Notes: a model not told the origin generated them from the sequence alone. Counted from the stretch's first letter, positions 39,963-49,750 are shown. The stretch: DNA of 64,000 nucleotides from CBDAKK01 sp965196605 (GCA_965196605.1 CBDAKK010000008.1:992001-1056000); one strand, 5' to 3'. Translations and numbers: made by a program.

Positions 39963-40834
39963 AGTCTATTGACCATTATACAAAGGTAACCATGTAATGA
40001 TGTCCTTATGTCATTGCTCTTCAGAAATGGTAAACTTTTTTGCACCGCACAGCAGTGCTTTACCTTTGTGGGGCACGCCCCCACAGCGGCTTTTGCTATA
40101 AGCTCCATCTTTGTGTCGCGTTGCGACACTTATTTTAATTGTTTCTAGCCGCTCGCGCTTTCAGCGCTCCCGACTTTGATGCAAACTCCATACTTGCACA
40201 CAGTATCTATGTCATTACTGCTTTAGCACACAGCATGCTTTTTTCTTTGGTGCGAGTACTCCATTTTTGCTACACTACGCTTCGCAATCTGAATGTCAGC
40301 ATCCCCTCGCTTCACTCGTGAGCGTCGTACAAAAAGAAAAAAAGAAAGTACGGCCATCCGAACAGATAGCGTATTGAGAATAGCTGCTTGGCAACCCACA
40401 GCGTGAGCAATCAAGCTAAAGCAACCCGTGCTTTGCACCTAAAGCCGTCCCACGGACGGCACAAGAAGCGTTCGCTTAATACTTGGGGGTGTGGGGGCGT
40501 GCCCCCACAGCGAGTTTTTCTTTTCTTTTTTGGTTCTTTTTTCTTTTCTTTTTTCGTCGCAAAAAAAAGAAAAGAAAAAAGAACGGCCATCCGAATAGAT
40601 AGCGTATTTAAAATAGCTGCTTGGCAACCAATGGCGTGCACTCACACAGCGTCAGCTACAATACAGACGCCCGCGCGTAGCGCAGCACCGCGTCTTACTT
40701 CAAGGGGGGTGTGTGGGCACCCCCCCCCACAAAGCGCTTATGCACATACCGCGTCTTACCCAACGTGGGGGTATGGGGGCTTGCCTTTACAAAAGCTATG
40801 CTACAGTGCTATTATTGTATTCATAGGAGGTCAT
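39963..40834. repeat. gene-free region with hairpin repeats of a dispersed family
   Basis: No protein-coding gene is supported here. Two related copies of a repeat element are recognisable: both contain the words ACGGCCATCCGAA, AGATAGCGTATT and AATAGCTGCTTGGCAAC (about 40344-40391 and 40583-40631), each preceded by a pyrimidine/purine hairpin, degenerate in the first copy and perfect in the second. The lead-in (TATCTATGTCATTACTGC, about 40204) recurs near 53335. GC-rich perfect hairpins lie at 40444-40460 (GCCGTCC-CAC-GGACGGC) and 40490-40509. The end, near 40700-40790, resembles the 62-bp units at 53.6 kb. Confidence 0.75.
40533..40584. repeat. perfect 22-bp pyrimidine/purine hairpin
   Basis: The arms 40533-40554 (all C and T after the first G) and 40563-40584 (all A and G before the last C) are exact reverse complements with an eight-base loop. 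On either strand the first arm ends in T residues, so it could act as a bidirectional terminator, but its length and its recurrence at 53389 suggest a mobile repeat. Confidence 0.85.
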
Positions 40835-41563
40835 ATGAAAATTTTGAGCTTGTATGTGTTTTTGTTGTTTTGTGTCTCGTCGCTTTTTGCCCAATCGTCT
40901 ACAGATGATACAAGTGAACTATACGACTTGTTGGTGTTTGCGTATACCAACGAGGACATTAACGCTGTAGAGTTGAAGCTAGAAGAAGGCGCGGAAGAGT
41001 ACCAAGATGACATTTATAAATACACCAAGGTGTTTATAGCTCGTTACGAAATTTTCTCGGAATATATGGAATCACGAGAGGTTTTAAAACAGCTTGATGA
41101 TTTAGATATGCGATGGAAACGCGAAGATGAAACGCGAGACTTGAGTAGTGACGAGTACCGCATGTGGGGATCTGTGAAGGTTAAAAAAATCGATCATCTC
41201 CCCTTGTTCACGCTAATTAAGGAGTCAAAACTTGCGCGCGAGTATTATGAAACCGCAATAAAGTTGGACAATAAGAATACGGGTGCCTACATGGACTTGG
41301 GTATATTGATGTTGTTTACTCCTAGAATAGGCGGTGGAGGTACTAAAAAAGCAATTAAGCACTTGAAAAAGGCAGTTGCTTTGAGTAATAATGATTTGGA
41401 TAGGTACTTTGCAAACTTGTGGCTTGCTCAAGCCTACGTTAAAACTGGCAATGACGCAGAATATGCGCGTGCCTTTGAAAAGGCGCGTAAGGTTTTTGGA
41501 GATCTGCCTTTTATAAAAGGCGTACAAGCCTTGAATGAGAAGGGAAAAATTATAGGAGAATGA
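40835..41563 (+). CDS. exported TPR-like helical protein, first gene of Lol/MacB-like operon
   Basis: 242 residues. The ATG at 40835 is fixed by AGGAGG four bases upstream and a signal peptide directly after it (MKILSLYVFLLFCVSSLFAQ, cleavage probably before Q20). The mature protein is helical and contains TPR-type pairs (LAREYYETAIKLDNKNTGAY, AIKHLKKAVALSNNDLDRYF, WLAQAYVKTGND). It is followed after one base by a second protein of the same type and then by transporter genes, so it is probably a periplasmic partner of the transporter. Confidence 0.75.
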   Translation: MKILSLYVFLLFCVSSLFAQSSTDDTSELYDLLVFAYTNEDINAVELKLEEGAEEYQDDIYKYTKVFIARYEIFSEYMESREVLKQLDDLDMRWKREDETRDLSSDEYRMWGSVKVKKIDHLPLFTLIKESKLAREYYETAIKLDNKNTGAYMDLGILMLFTPRIGGGGTKKAIKHLKKAVALSNNDLDRYFANLWLAQAYVKTGNDAEYARAFEKARKVFGDLPFIKGVQALNEKGKIIGE

Positions 41564-41564
41564 C

Positions 41565-42338
41565 ATGAAGCGATGCGCCTTAGTATTTGTGATGAGTTGG
41601 TTTATCATAGCCGTGTACGCGCAGGAAGGAGGCACTGCTTCTCAAGAGCATGAGTACACGCTTGTCAATTACATAACAAAGGCATACACGCCACAAGCCT
41701 TGAAGACCATGCAAAGCGTAGTGTTTGAGCGCGTAAGTGCCTTGCAAAAAAAGAACAAGCGCAGTAGGGAAGAGCACCTCATGCTTTTAAAGAACGCGCA
41801 GCTTTTAGGTAGTTTGTACACTGCGGTAGAAGACACAGCTATGAAAGAAGCAAGCGCTACGGTGCTTGTGGCAGTGCGAGATGAGTTTATTTCCTATATT
41901 GCAAAAAACAAAGAGGACTACGAAGTAAAAACAGAATTAGCGTTTTTGGTGAGCATGGCCTTTGTCGCGTATATACAAGACTCTTATCAATCGATTCGGC
42001 TTATACAAGAAGTGGCTTCGGATGTTTACAACAATGCGCCTAATGCAAAGGCTGCGCTTATGTTGGGGCAGGTAAACATAGGGGCAAACCGCACAGGCAT
42101 ACCCGCAATGCGCAACAGCTTAGCTGAGAAGTATCTTAATAAAGTCATTGAGCTTGATGGTGGTTCGGGCTACATGAGCTACCTTGCCTATGTGTATTTT
42201 GCTAATTTGTATTTCAAAACTCGTAAGGGAGATGCTGCGCGCGCTTCTATGAACAAAGCAATAGCGTTATACCCTCAAGGCGCCCTTGCCCACATTGCAG
42301 AAGAATTGTTTTTTGCCAACGGCAAGGCATTATTTTAG
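41565..42338 (+). CDS. exported TPR-like helical protein, second gene of Lol/MacB-like operon
   Basis: 257 residues with a signal peptide (LVFVMSWFIIAVYAQ, cleavage around residue 19-20) and an all-helical mature part ending with TPR-like segments (AEKYLNKVIELDGGSGYMSY, AARASMNKAIALYPQGALA). It starts two bases after the preceding stop and shares its general design, so the two may be paralogues or form a heteromer on the periplasmic side. No family name is assigned. Confidence 0.7.
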   Translation: MKRCALVFVMSWFIIAVYAQEGGTASQEHEYTLVNYITKAYTPQALKTMQSVVFERVSALQKKNKRSREEHLMLLKNAQLLGSLYTAVEDTAMKEASATVLVAVRDEFISYIAKNKEDYEVKTELAFLVSMAFVAYIQDSYQSIRLIQEVASDVYNNAPNAKAALMLGQVNIGANRTGIPAMRNSLAEKYLNKVIELDGGSGYMSYLAYVYFANLYFKTRKGDAARASMNKAIALYPQGALAHIAEELFFANGKALF

Positions 42339-42348
42339 TACCTACTGT

Positions 42349-43077
42349 ATGCCTGTAAATAACCTGAAACCAATAAATAACCTGCGAGTCCAGAACCTTA
42401 GCAAAGAGTATGTAAGTGCTTTGAGTCGTACCCTTGCAAATAAAAACATATCGTTTGAGCTTAAAGCGGGCGATGTGGTGTGGATACACGGCAGGTCAGG
42501 TAGTGGCAAAACAACTCTTATGAACATGATTACTGCATTGGACAAGCCAAGCACTGGGCGCGTTGAGTGTCTGGGGAAGGACTACGAGTCCTTAAGCGAC
42601 AAAGAACGTACCTTTTTGCGCAGAGACGCCATGGGGCTTATGTTTCAGCACTTTGAGTTGCTGCCCATGCTCAACGGCTACGAAAACATTAGAGTGCCCT
42701 ATCTCATTGGTAAGTGTGGAGGCAAAAAAGGCACCATGCAAATGCACGCTTCAAATGAAGTAATAAACTCGCTGGTGCTCAAGATACGCAGCGACCTTGA
42801 TTTTTTGGCTAAAAAGGTAACGCAAATATCTGGAGGGCAGCGGCAAATTATCAACATTATTCGCGCTATTGTGCACCGTCCGCCCTTAATAATTGGAGAC
42901 GAAATTACGGCAAACCTCGATGCTGAGCAGTCGCACAAGGTCTACGCGCTCTTAAGAAATTTAGTCGAACAAGAAGAGAGTATGGGCATTTTTATATCGC
43001 ACGACCCCATCATAGCGCAGTATTGTACGAGAAGTTTTTTTATGGAAGACGGTGTGCTGGAGGAAAAGCCATGCTGA
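42349..43077 (+). CDS. ABC transporter ATPase, LolD/MacB type
   Basis: 242 residues from the ATG at 42349. Walker A GRSGSGKTTLMNMI near residue 46, Q-loop MFQHFELLPML near 100, signature ISGGQRQ near 162, Walker B LIIGDEIT near 183, D-loop NLDAEQ and H-loop FISHDP are all present, so it should be active. The subfamily serves FtsX-type permeases that extract lipoproteins or drive mechanical export rather than simple import. The permease gene overlaps its 3' end by seven bases. Confidence 0.92.
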   Translation: MPVNNLKPINNLRVQNLSKEYVSALSRTLANKNISFELKAGDVVWIHGRSGSGKTTLMNMITALDKPSTGRVECLGKDYESLSDKERTFLRRDAMGLMFQHFELLPMLNGYENIRVPYLIGKCGGKKGTMQMHASNEVINSLVLKIRSDLDFLAKKVTQISGGQRQIINIIRAIVHRPPLIIGDEITANLDAEQSHKVYALLRNLVEQEESMGIFISHDPIIAQYCTRSFFMEDGVLEEKPC

Positions 43078-44273
43078 TAAAGCTTGCTGCGTTGAACCTC
43101 TTAAGAAACAAGCGCAGAAACGTACTATTGGTAATTTTCATTGGCGTGAGCGTTACCTCGTTGTGCTTGTTTTTGGGCTATATTGAGTACAGCCGTAGGG
43201 GCATAAAGCTTGGAGCAGTTGCTCAAACGGGGCACGCAGCAATAGCAAAAAAAAGCTATTGGAACGCGGGCATTGGTACGGGTTCAGAGCATGAGATGAA
43301 GGCAGAAAACTTGGAGCGACTTATACACGCTCTTGCTGATATGGCGGTGACTACGGAAAAGGTGCTTGACTTTAGCGGCTTGCTTGGTTCAGAAAGCGAT
43401 AGTACTATTTTTTCAGGCTCTGCGTATGAAAATGAGTCTTCCACACGTAACCTTAGCATAGAAGAAGGGCAGGGAATATTCAGTGAGGATTTGGGCTACA
43501 TTATGACGGGCAAGAGCCTTGCAAAAATGCTTAAAATTAGCCCCGGAGACAGCCTGCAATTAAGCGCGTATTCACCCTATGGGCTGGTGCTCTACACTCA
43601 GGAGGTGGCGGGCACGGTGGCTTTTCCCAGCATTAATGCTGATAAATTTGTAGTTGTGACTAACATTGCAAACGCGTGGGACATGCTGGGCAACTACGGG
43701 AATGCCAGTAAATTGCAGGTGCGTATTAATAATGAGTTCAAGGAAGATGAGATACTTGCAAAGATGAAGGACATAGTAGAGAGAGACTATCCCGACTTGG
43801 CTCTCAAAACATGGGAGGAACTGAGCCCTATTTTTACCAGCGTCATGAACATGTATAACTCAATATTTAGTTTTCTTCTCGCTAATTTTCTCATTTTTAT
43901 TTTTGTTGCCATACTGCAAACGGTTATCAATATTTCGCTAGAACGGACGAGGGAATTTGGGACCCTGCGTGCCTTAGGCATTACGCGCCTTAAGCTTGCC
44001 TTGCTGGTTTTACAAGAAATGCTTATTATAAGCTTACTCGGCATGGTCTTAGCCTTTGGACTTACCGTGTTGAGTGTGCAGCTTACGCGTATTATGGGTT
44101 TAGGCTTTACTCCGCCTGCTTCAACACAAGTTGTGCCGACTGACTTTTATTTCGATGTATCTACCATCGTGTTTATGGTCATCCTTCCTGTTATTAGCAT
44201 CGTTGTGCTGAGCTGCCTTTACCCCATTATTAGAATTGCTCGACTTGAGGTTACTAAGGTGCTAGAAGGCTAG
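43071..44273 (+). CDS. FtsX/LolCE-type ABC permease
   Basis: 400 residues. The first helix (RNVLLVIFIGVSVTSLCLFL, residues ~17-36) is followed by a large periplasmic domain, then three helices (LLANFLIFIFVAILQTVINI; LLVLQEMLIISLLGMVLAF; a last one near TIVFMVILPVISIVVLSCLY). ERTREFGTLRALGITRLKLA is the conserved FtsX-family cytoplasmic loop. The sequence resembles LolC/LolE proteins that lift lipoproteins out of the inner membrane. Only one permease gene is present, so it would act as a homodimer. Confidence 0.88.
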   Translation: MLIKLAALNLLRNKRRNVLLVIFIGVSVTSLCLFLGYIEYSRRGIKLGAVAQTGHAAIAKKSYWNAGIGTGSEHEMKAENLERLIHALADMAVTTEKVLDFSGLLGSESDSTIFSGSAYENESSTRNLSIEEGQGIFSEDLGYIMTGKSLAKMLKISPGDSLQLSAYSPYGLVLYTQEVAGTVAFPSINADKFVVVTNIANAWDMLGNYGNASKLQVRINNEFKEDEILAKMKDIVERDYPDLALKTWEELSPIFTSVMNMYNSIFSFLLANFLIFIFVAILQTVINISLERTREFGTLRALGITRLKLALLVLQEMLIISLLGMVLAFGLTVLSVQLTRIMGLGFTPPASTQVVPTDFYFDVSTIVFMVILPVISIVVLSCLYPIIRIARLEVTKVLEG

Positions 44274-44281
44274 GGGGAAGT

Positions 44282-45004
44282 ATGAAATACTATGTATGTA
44301 TTATTTGTTTGTTCTTCTATTCATTGTATGGGACATTTGCAAATGAGGTTGTAACAACATTTCAAAAGTACACGTACAGAACGGTGTTTGTGCGTGGCAA
44401 TGAAAACAAGGGCTATAAGTACCATACGCTTGTATTTGAAGAGGGGAAGGACAATCAAAATGTGCAAGTAATGGTCTCACCTCAGGAAAATGCTGTGATC
44501 ATTTTTGTGAAAAACAAGCTACAAAAGCTGCTTTTTTTGCGAAGGTATGACTCAAATAATTCGTGGATGATCAGCAACAAGGCGCGCAAAGCTATAAAAA
44601 TAACGGCTGGTCGTAATGTTGTTTCTAACTACAATGTGGAGGACTTAACGAGCGCGAATTTTAAGAGTGACTATAGTATTGAGGAAGTTATAAGTAAAGA
44701 GGAAGTCATGCTTAAATCCTTAAATAGAAAGCCCGCCTTCCCTTACGTTTCATTGCGCAAAATAGACGAGGAGAATTTTATAGCGCGTTACTACAGCGCA
44801 AACAAAAAGCCCATAAAGGAAATACGCTACAGGCGCGGCACGGTAGACGGGTATACCTTTTGGTCTGATTTTAGCGTTGTGGATTTAGTCTACAAAAACA
44901 TACAAGCGGTGCAAATGAAGACCCTTACTGTTGCCTCTATTTCCGTGCCGCAGAGTTTGTTTTATCCTAATACCATGCAGCGCTTTTTCACAATTTTCAA
45001 GTAG
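44282..45004 (+). CDS. LolA-like outer-membrane lipoprotein-sorting protein
   Basis: 240 residues with a signal peptide (YVCIICLFFYSLYGTFA, cleavage before N21 or so). The mature part is beta-rich and of the LolA-like family that accompanies MacB/LolCDE-type transporters: FQKYTYRTVFVRG, AVIIFVKNKLQKLLFLRR, SNYNVEDLTSANF, RYRRGTVDGYTFWSDFSVVD. LolA-type proteins carry lipoproteins through the periplasm in a hydrophobic half-barrel. It lies eight bases after the permease gene and ends the operon. Confidence 0.75.
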   Translation: MKYYVCIICLFFYSLYGTFANEVVTTFQKYTYRTVFVRGNENKGYKYHTLVFEEGKDNQNVQVMVSPQENAVIIFVKNKLQKLLFLRRYDSNNSWMISNKARKAIKITAGRNVVSNYNVEDLTSANFKSDYSIEEVISKEEVMLKSLNRKPAFPYVSLRKIDEENFIARYYSANKKPIKEIRYRRGTVDGYTFWSDFSVVDLVYKNIQAVQMKTLTVASISVPQSLFYPNTMQRFFTIFK

Positions 45005-45076
45005 TGTTCAAATAACACGCCTAGAATTATGGCTCTTTTTGTTATTGCTTGAGGCTGTCTTTTTAAAATGCACATC

Positions 45077-46627
45077 TCACGCTACATGGTGTTCAAGCAT
45101 TTGTATCATCTCGCGTGCCTTCTCAGGCTCAAGTATGCCAAGGGTGTTTTGTATGTGTAGTGGCACGGGCGACAGTTTTTTTTCTACGGCGTCTCTCCAG
45201 CACTGTAGGCATTTTACAATAGTTTTTCTCCGCCTTTCATAGCTTTCGCGCTTTATACGCTTGTAGACTACATCGCTTTTAGCGCACTGTAGCGCATCGC
45301 GGTGTATGTGCGTGCTTGCAGCAAAGCCCGAAAGCACGTAATCGTTTGTGTTGGGTACTAGCATATAGGTGCGCGCTTTATGTACATGACGCCATGTTTC
45401 AAACCACCTGCTATATATGCGTAGCGGCTGTGTTTGCTTTATCGGCATGCCGTGTCGCTTTATTGAAAGCGTGTAATCAGCCTTGGTATAAGCCATGCGT
45501 AGTTTTCCCTCATAGGGCGCGCGCCTGCTTCCACTGTACTTAGCATTCTGCGTGCTGTGAGGCAAGGCGTGTGACCCGTGAACATCTACGCTTGCATCAA
45601 AGCCTATAATGTATACCTTGTTCTCGCTAAGCTTCCATGAAAGTTCTATGGCAGTCCCCATAACGGTTGCATAAGCTGCGGTTTTGGTGCACGGTGGCAT
45701 TGGTAAATTTGCCTCCATATCTTGCGCACTATTCAGTAGCACTATGTCTTGAACCTGCCTTACAACTTCGCTGCGGCTCGCATGCATAGGCATTGCAATG
45801 CGTGCGGCCTTGTTGTCCATGTACCTGCACGCGGCTAAATGCATGGACGCGTAGTAACTTGAGTCTTGATGTACGATTATGTCGGGGAATATCTTGTATT
45901 CATACAGACAGGCAAGGGAAGAACTTGTTGCCACTATTATAAGATTATCCCGTATTGTTTGTATGTACGGAAGCTGCTCCATTATGGTAGGTCCCGCACC
46001 GATAATGAGTGCAGGCTTTGAACTTTTTTGCGCTATAATGCTGTATGCCTCAAGATGTAAATAGTGCAAGACAGTGTTGGAAAGCCATTGCCTCATAAAA
46101 AACTGGGCTGTGTTTTTTTCAGCCACTTGTTTTTCCAATACCTCTTTTATCATTCTTGCAACAAAAGCAGTGCTTTCATGCCATATACGGCATGCGGGCT
46201 TCCACTGAATTATTACAATATTTTTTACGGCAATATGCCCAATGGTTTTCGCAAATTGCTTTTGTAGTGCGTGCACGCCTGCATCTTCCATTGGTGGCTC
46301 ATAAAGTATTTTTTCAACAATATGAGGATAGCTGTTATCATGAGCGGCTTCATTGTAAAGTTTATGATGAAAGAATATGCCAATGATTTTTGCCTTGGGG
46401 TAGAGCGTGGTTATTGCATGTATTTCATAGCCCAAGGCAGAACCAAGCACAACAACAAGCTCAATGCTTTGAGCGTGCTTTTGTTTTTCTTTTTGTTGCT
46501 CAATTACTATGCGCAGCGCTTCTTCTTCTGGTTTATATTTAGAGTGCAGGTGTTTTCCAGAGACCTCGCATGTCTTTTTTCCGGTGCGCGCTGTATAAAT
46601 ACGCACAACACTGTTATTATTTGGCAT
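45077..46627 (-). CDS. DUF115 (Maf-type) family protein
   Basis: 516 residues. The core has the DUF115 motifs: LIIGAGPTIMEQLPYIQTIR near residue 208, LIIVATSSSLACLYEYKI, FPDIIVHQDSSYY near 253 and VYIIGFDASVDVHGSHALPH near 345. Members include the motility-associated Maf glycosyltransferases that transfer nonulosonic acids to flagellin, and spirochaete flagellins are often glycosylated, so that role is plausible here but unproven. The N-terminal 100 residues are specific to this type of long DUF115 protein. Confidence 0.75.
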   Translation of the reverse strand: MPNNNSVVRIYTARTGKKTCEVSGKHLHSKYKPEEEALRIVIEQQKEKQKHAQSIELVVVLGSALGYEIHAITTLYPKAKIIGIFFHHKLYNEAAHDNSYPHIVEKILYEPPMEDAGVHALQKQFAKTIGHIAVKNIVIIQWKPACRIWHESTAFVARMIKEVLEKQVAEKNTAQFFMRQWLSNTVLHYLHLEAYSIIAQKSSKPALIIGAGPTIMEQLPYIQTIRDNLIIVATSSSLACLYEYKIFPDIIVHQDSSYYASMHLAACRYMDNKAARIAMPMHASRSEVVRQVQDIVLLNSAQDMEANLPMPPCTKTAAYATVMGTAIELSWKLSENKVYIIGFDASVDVHGSHALPHSTQNAKYSGSRRAPYEGKLRMAYTKADYTLSIKRHGMPIKQTQPLRIYSRWFETWRHVHKARTYMLVPNTNDYVLSGFAASTHIHRDALQCAKSDVVYKRIKRESYERRRKTIVKCLQCWRDAVEKKLSPVPLHIQNTLGILEPEKAREMIQMLEHHVA

Positions 46628-46669
46628 GAAATCTACAAATAATAATACAGCTTACCCTAGTCTTAGGTA

Positions 46670-49600
46670 TTATAAATACAGGGATCTACGCAAACTCTTA
46701 TAGTGCGCATAGGCGTCATCTTGCATAAAATGAGAATATCGCACGCTATCTTGGAAATGTTTTTCTACAGCGTTACATACAATGCGCAATCCATTTTTTT
46801 GCTCTTTAGAAAGTTGATCCCATGTCTTAGAAGAAACATTCGGTGAGTCTCCTGTTGTTGTAAAGACTTCCATCTTTTTGACATTTTCTGATAAGTGGAG
46901 TACTTTGCGTAGGCGTGCTTCTAAGTGTATAAGGGATGCTTCTATATTAAGGCATTGCTCTTTTACAACGTAGTTTTCATTTTCAGAATTTTCTATTGCA
47001 TCAATGTTTTCTAATGATGAAGGGGTTACTTGCTCTTCAGAAATATCTTCATCATCGTTTATACGGGCAGCGAGTTTCGCCACTTCTGCTTTATCGATGG
47101 GTGTGGGATCGCATTGTTTTTCAGCTTCAAGTTTTTCTTCTTGCATTGTGTTTGTAGTAGCGTCTGCAGTCTCAAAAGTGGTTTGAGTGGTTTTCTCAAG
47201 GGCTGTGTCTCGGTGTTCAGAGTCGGCGTCGGATTTGAGATAGGCTTCTATATCCTCTAAGTCTTCAGCGTCGAGTGAAATAGTTTCAAGCTCCTCTTCT
47301 GATGCGCTTTCTTGTGTCGTGCTTGTAGTAGCGTCTGCAGTCTCAAAAGTGGTTTGAGTGGTTTCCTCAAGGGCTGTGTCTCGGTGTTCAGAGTCGGCGT
47401 CGGATTTGAGATAGGCTTCTATATCCTCTAAGTCTTCAGCGTCGAGTGAAATAGTTTCAAGCTCCTCTTCTGATGCGCTTTCTTGTGTCGTGCTTGTAGT
47501 AGCGTCTGCAGTCTCAAAAGTGGTTTGAGTGGTTTCCTCAAGGGCTGTGTCTCGGTGTTCAGAGTCGGCGTCGGATTTGAGATAGGCTTCTATATCCTCC
47601 AAGTCTTCAACCTCAAGTGAAACAGTTTCAAGTTCCTCTTCTGGTGTGTCTTCTTGCGTTGTGCTTGTAGTAGCGTCTGCAGTCTCAAAAGTGGTTTGAG
47701 TGGTTTCCTCAAGGGCTGTGTCTCGGTGTTCAGAGTCGGCGTCGGATTTGAGATAGGCTTCTATATCCTCCAAGTCTTCAACCTCAAGTGAAACGGTTTC
47801 AAGTTCCTCTTCTGGTGTGTCTTCTTGCGTTGTGTTTGTAGTAGCGTCTGCAGTCTCAAAAGTGGTTTGAGTGGTTTCCTCAAGGGCTGTGTCTCGGTGT
47901 TTGGAGTCGGCGTCGGGCTTGAGGTAGGCTTCTATATCCTCCAAATCTTCAACCTCAAGTGAAACAGTTTCAAGTTCCTCTTCTGGTGCGCTTTCTTGCG
48001 TTGTGTTTGTAGTAGGGGCTGCAGCCTCAAAAGTGGTTTGAGTGGTTTCCTCAAGGGCTGTGTCTCGGTGTTCAGAGTCGGCGTCGGATTTGAGATAGGC
48101 TTCTATATCCTCCAAGTCTTCAACCTCAAGTGAAACGGTTTCAAGTTCCTCTTCTGGTGTGTCTTCTTGCGTTGTGTTTGTAGTAGCGTCTGCAGTCTCA
48201 AAAGTGGTTTGAGTGGTTTCCTCAAGGGCTGTGTCTCGGTGTTTGGAGTCGGCGTCGGGCTTGAGGTAGGCTTCTATATCCTCCAAATCTTCAACCTCAA
48301 GTGAAACAGTTTCAAGTTCCTCTTCTGGTGCGCTTTCTTGCGTTGTGTTTGTAGTAGGGGCTGCAGCCTCAAAAGTGGTTTGAGTGGTTTCCTCAAGGGC
48401 TGTGTCTCGGTGTTCAGAGTCGGCGTCGGATTTGAGATAGGCTTCTATATCCTCCAAGTCTTCAACCTCAAGTGAAACGGTTTCAAGTTCCTCTTCTGGT
48501 GTGTCTTCTTGCGTTGTGTTTGTAGTAGGGGCTGCAGCCTCAAAAGTGGTTTGAGTGGTTTCCTCAAGGGCTGTGTCTCGGTGTTTGGAGTCGGCGTCGG
48601 GCTTGAGGTAGGCTTCTATATCCTCCAAGTCTTCAACCTCAAGTGAGGGAGTTTCGAGCTCGTCTTCTAATGTGTCTTCTAAGTCCGGATATTTGTTAAT
48701 ATCATGTGCTGTTACATGTTCATTATTATTGATAGATATCTCGGCATCCTTAGCGGATGAGTTAGAATAATCCTCCTCACCAAACTCGGGTTTTGTAAAA
48801 ACTTTGGAATCAGCGCCTACGCTTAAAATATAAGGTGTAGTCTGTTCACTTTGCTCTTTTTCGGAGTTTGCAGGTCTAGATATAACCTCTTTTACAACCA
48901 CTTCTTGTTCTTCTTCATAAGTTACTTTTTCTTCATGGGTTGCGTTGCGGCTTTCATGTGACAAAGTTTCCGCATCCTCAGGGACATGAGAATATTCATC
49001 TGTTGCAATCAAGGCTATTTCATCATCAGAAGAATACATTGGAGTTTCTGTAGTGCTTTTCTTGTCTTTATTCCCATTTATTATATCTTCAGTGCTTGCC
49101 TTTTGCTGAACTTTTTCATGTTCATTGGTATTTTCGGATATGGGAAGATTCTCATGTTTTGTAGTGTGTATTTCATTGATAGCGTGTTCCATAATAGGTG
49201 TGTCATCAAATATCGAAAACATATTGTCATCACTTGTATTTGTAAGTGATTCCTCTGATATTGTATCAGGAGGGCTAGGGTCGTCTTCTATAGCTTGTAT
49301 CTTAGATGGTGTTTCATGGTGTAATTCATTTTCTAACAAATCTTTGTCGTCAATTTCTGTATCTTTTATATCAGTCTCTATTTCCTCCTCCAGTCTTATT
49401 TCTTCCTCATTTGGCGCATTTTGTTCTAGCTCTATTATCTCGGCGTTACGTTCTTCATCTGCGTGTTTTTCAGGTTGTGGTTCCTCATATGTATGTTGAA
49501 AAGTCTCATCTTCATTCTGTTCTTCCGATGTATCTGAGGTGCGTATAGAAGGTATGCGTAAAACATCTAAATCATCATCATTCATATTTTCTAATTTCTC

Positions 49601-49750
49601 TTTACTGTTGATGTCTTTTTTCGTTTTTTGCTTTTCATGCTGTATTAATGAAAGAGAGGGCACAACTTCTAAATCAAAAGTTTCACTACCATCAATGATA
49701 GTTGGGTACATTTCTTCTTCTGATTCTATTAAAGACTCTATGTGTAGCAT
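46670..49750 (-). CDS. large acidic protein with nine 57-residue repeats
   Basis: 1026 residues, very rich in Glu, Asp and Thr; no signal peptide or membrane helix, so probably cytoplasmic. A unique acidic N-terminal region (~1-375) is followed by nine tandem repeats of 57 residues (SLEVEDLEDIEAYLKSDADS then EHRDTALEETTQTTFE) and a C-terminal domain with a helical, basic end (LIHLEARLRKVLHLSENVKK, KSLRRSLYL). The start is supported by AAAGGAG eight bases upstream. I do not recognise the family. The C-terminal domain is the likely functional part, with the repeats as a flexible spacer of variable length. Confidence 0.8.
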   Translation of the reverse strand: MLHIESLIESEEEMYPTIIDGSETFDLEVVPSLSLIQHEKQKTKKDINSKEKLENMNDDDLDVLRIPSIRTSDTSEEQNEDETFQHTYEEPQPEKHADEERNAEIIELEQNAPNEEEIRLEEEIETDIKDTEIDDKDLLENELHHETPSKIQAIEDDPSPPDTISEESLTNTSDDNMFSIFDDTPIMEHAINEIHTTKHENLPISENTNEHEKVQQKASTEDIINGNKDKKSTTETPMYSSDDEIALIATDEYSHVPEDAETLSHESRNATHEEKVTYEEEQEVVVKEVISRPANSEKEQSEQTTPYILSVGADSKVFTKPEFGEEDYSNSSAKDAEISINNNEHVTAHDINKYPDLEDTLEDELETPSLEVEDLEDIEAYLKPDADSKHRDTALEETTQTTFEAAAPTTNTTQEDTPEEELETVSLEVEDLEDIEAYLKSDADSEHRDTALEETTQTTFEAAAPTTNTTQESAPEEELETVSLEVEDLEDIEAYLKPDADSKHRDTALEETTQTTFETADATTNTTQEDTPEEELETVSLEVEDLEDIEAYLKSDADSEHRDTALEETTQTTFEAAAPTTNTTQESAPEEELETVSLEVEDLEDIEAYLKPDADSKHRDTALEETTQTTFETADATTNTTQEDTPEEELETVSLEVEDLEDIEAYLKSDADSEHRDTALEETTQTTFETADATTSTTQEDTPEEELETVSLEVEDLEDIEAYLKSDADSEHRDTALEETTQTTFETADATTSTTQESASEEELETISLDAEDLEDIEAYLKSDADSEHRDTALEETTQTTFETADATTSTTQESASEEELETISLDAEDLEDIEAYLKSDADSEHRDTALEKTTQTTFETADATTNTMQEEKLEAEKQCDPTPIDKAEVAKLAARINDDEDISEEQVTPSSLENIDAIENSENENYVVKEQCLNIEASLIHLEARLRKVLHLSENVKKMEVFTTTGDSPNVSSKTWDQLSKEQKNGLRIVCNAVEKHFQDSVRYSHFMQDDAYAHYKSLRRSLYL
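47133..48671 (-). repeat. 171-bp tandem repeats (nine units) in the acidic protein gene
   Basis: The period is 171 bases (for example GGCTGTGTCT at 47201 and 47372). Units fall into two alternating types (LKSDADSEHR with AAAPTT, and LKPDADSKHR with TADATT), so part of the array has a 342-base higher-order period. The boundaries given are approximate. Confidence 0.9.

Noticed and set aside
40388..40834. A 5' extension of the TPR gene frame back to 40388
   Set aside because: It translates hairpin repeats; the ribosome site and signal peptide place the true start at 40835.
47133..48671. A collapsed or artificial assembly repeat in the acidic protein gene
   Set aside because: The units differ by consistent substitutions and keep the frame, so a genuine gene is more likely.
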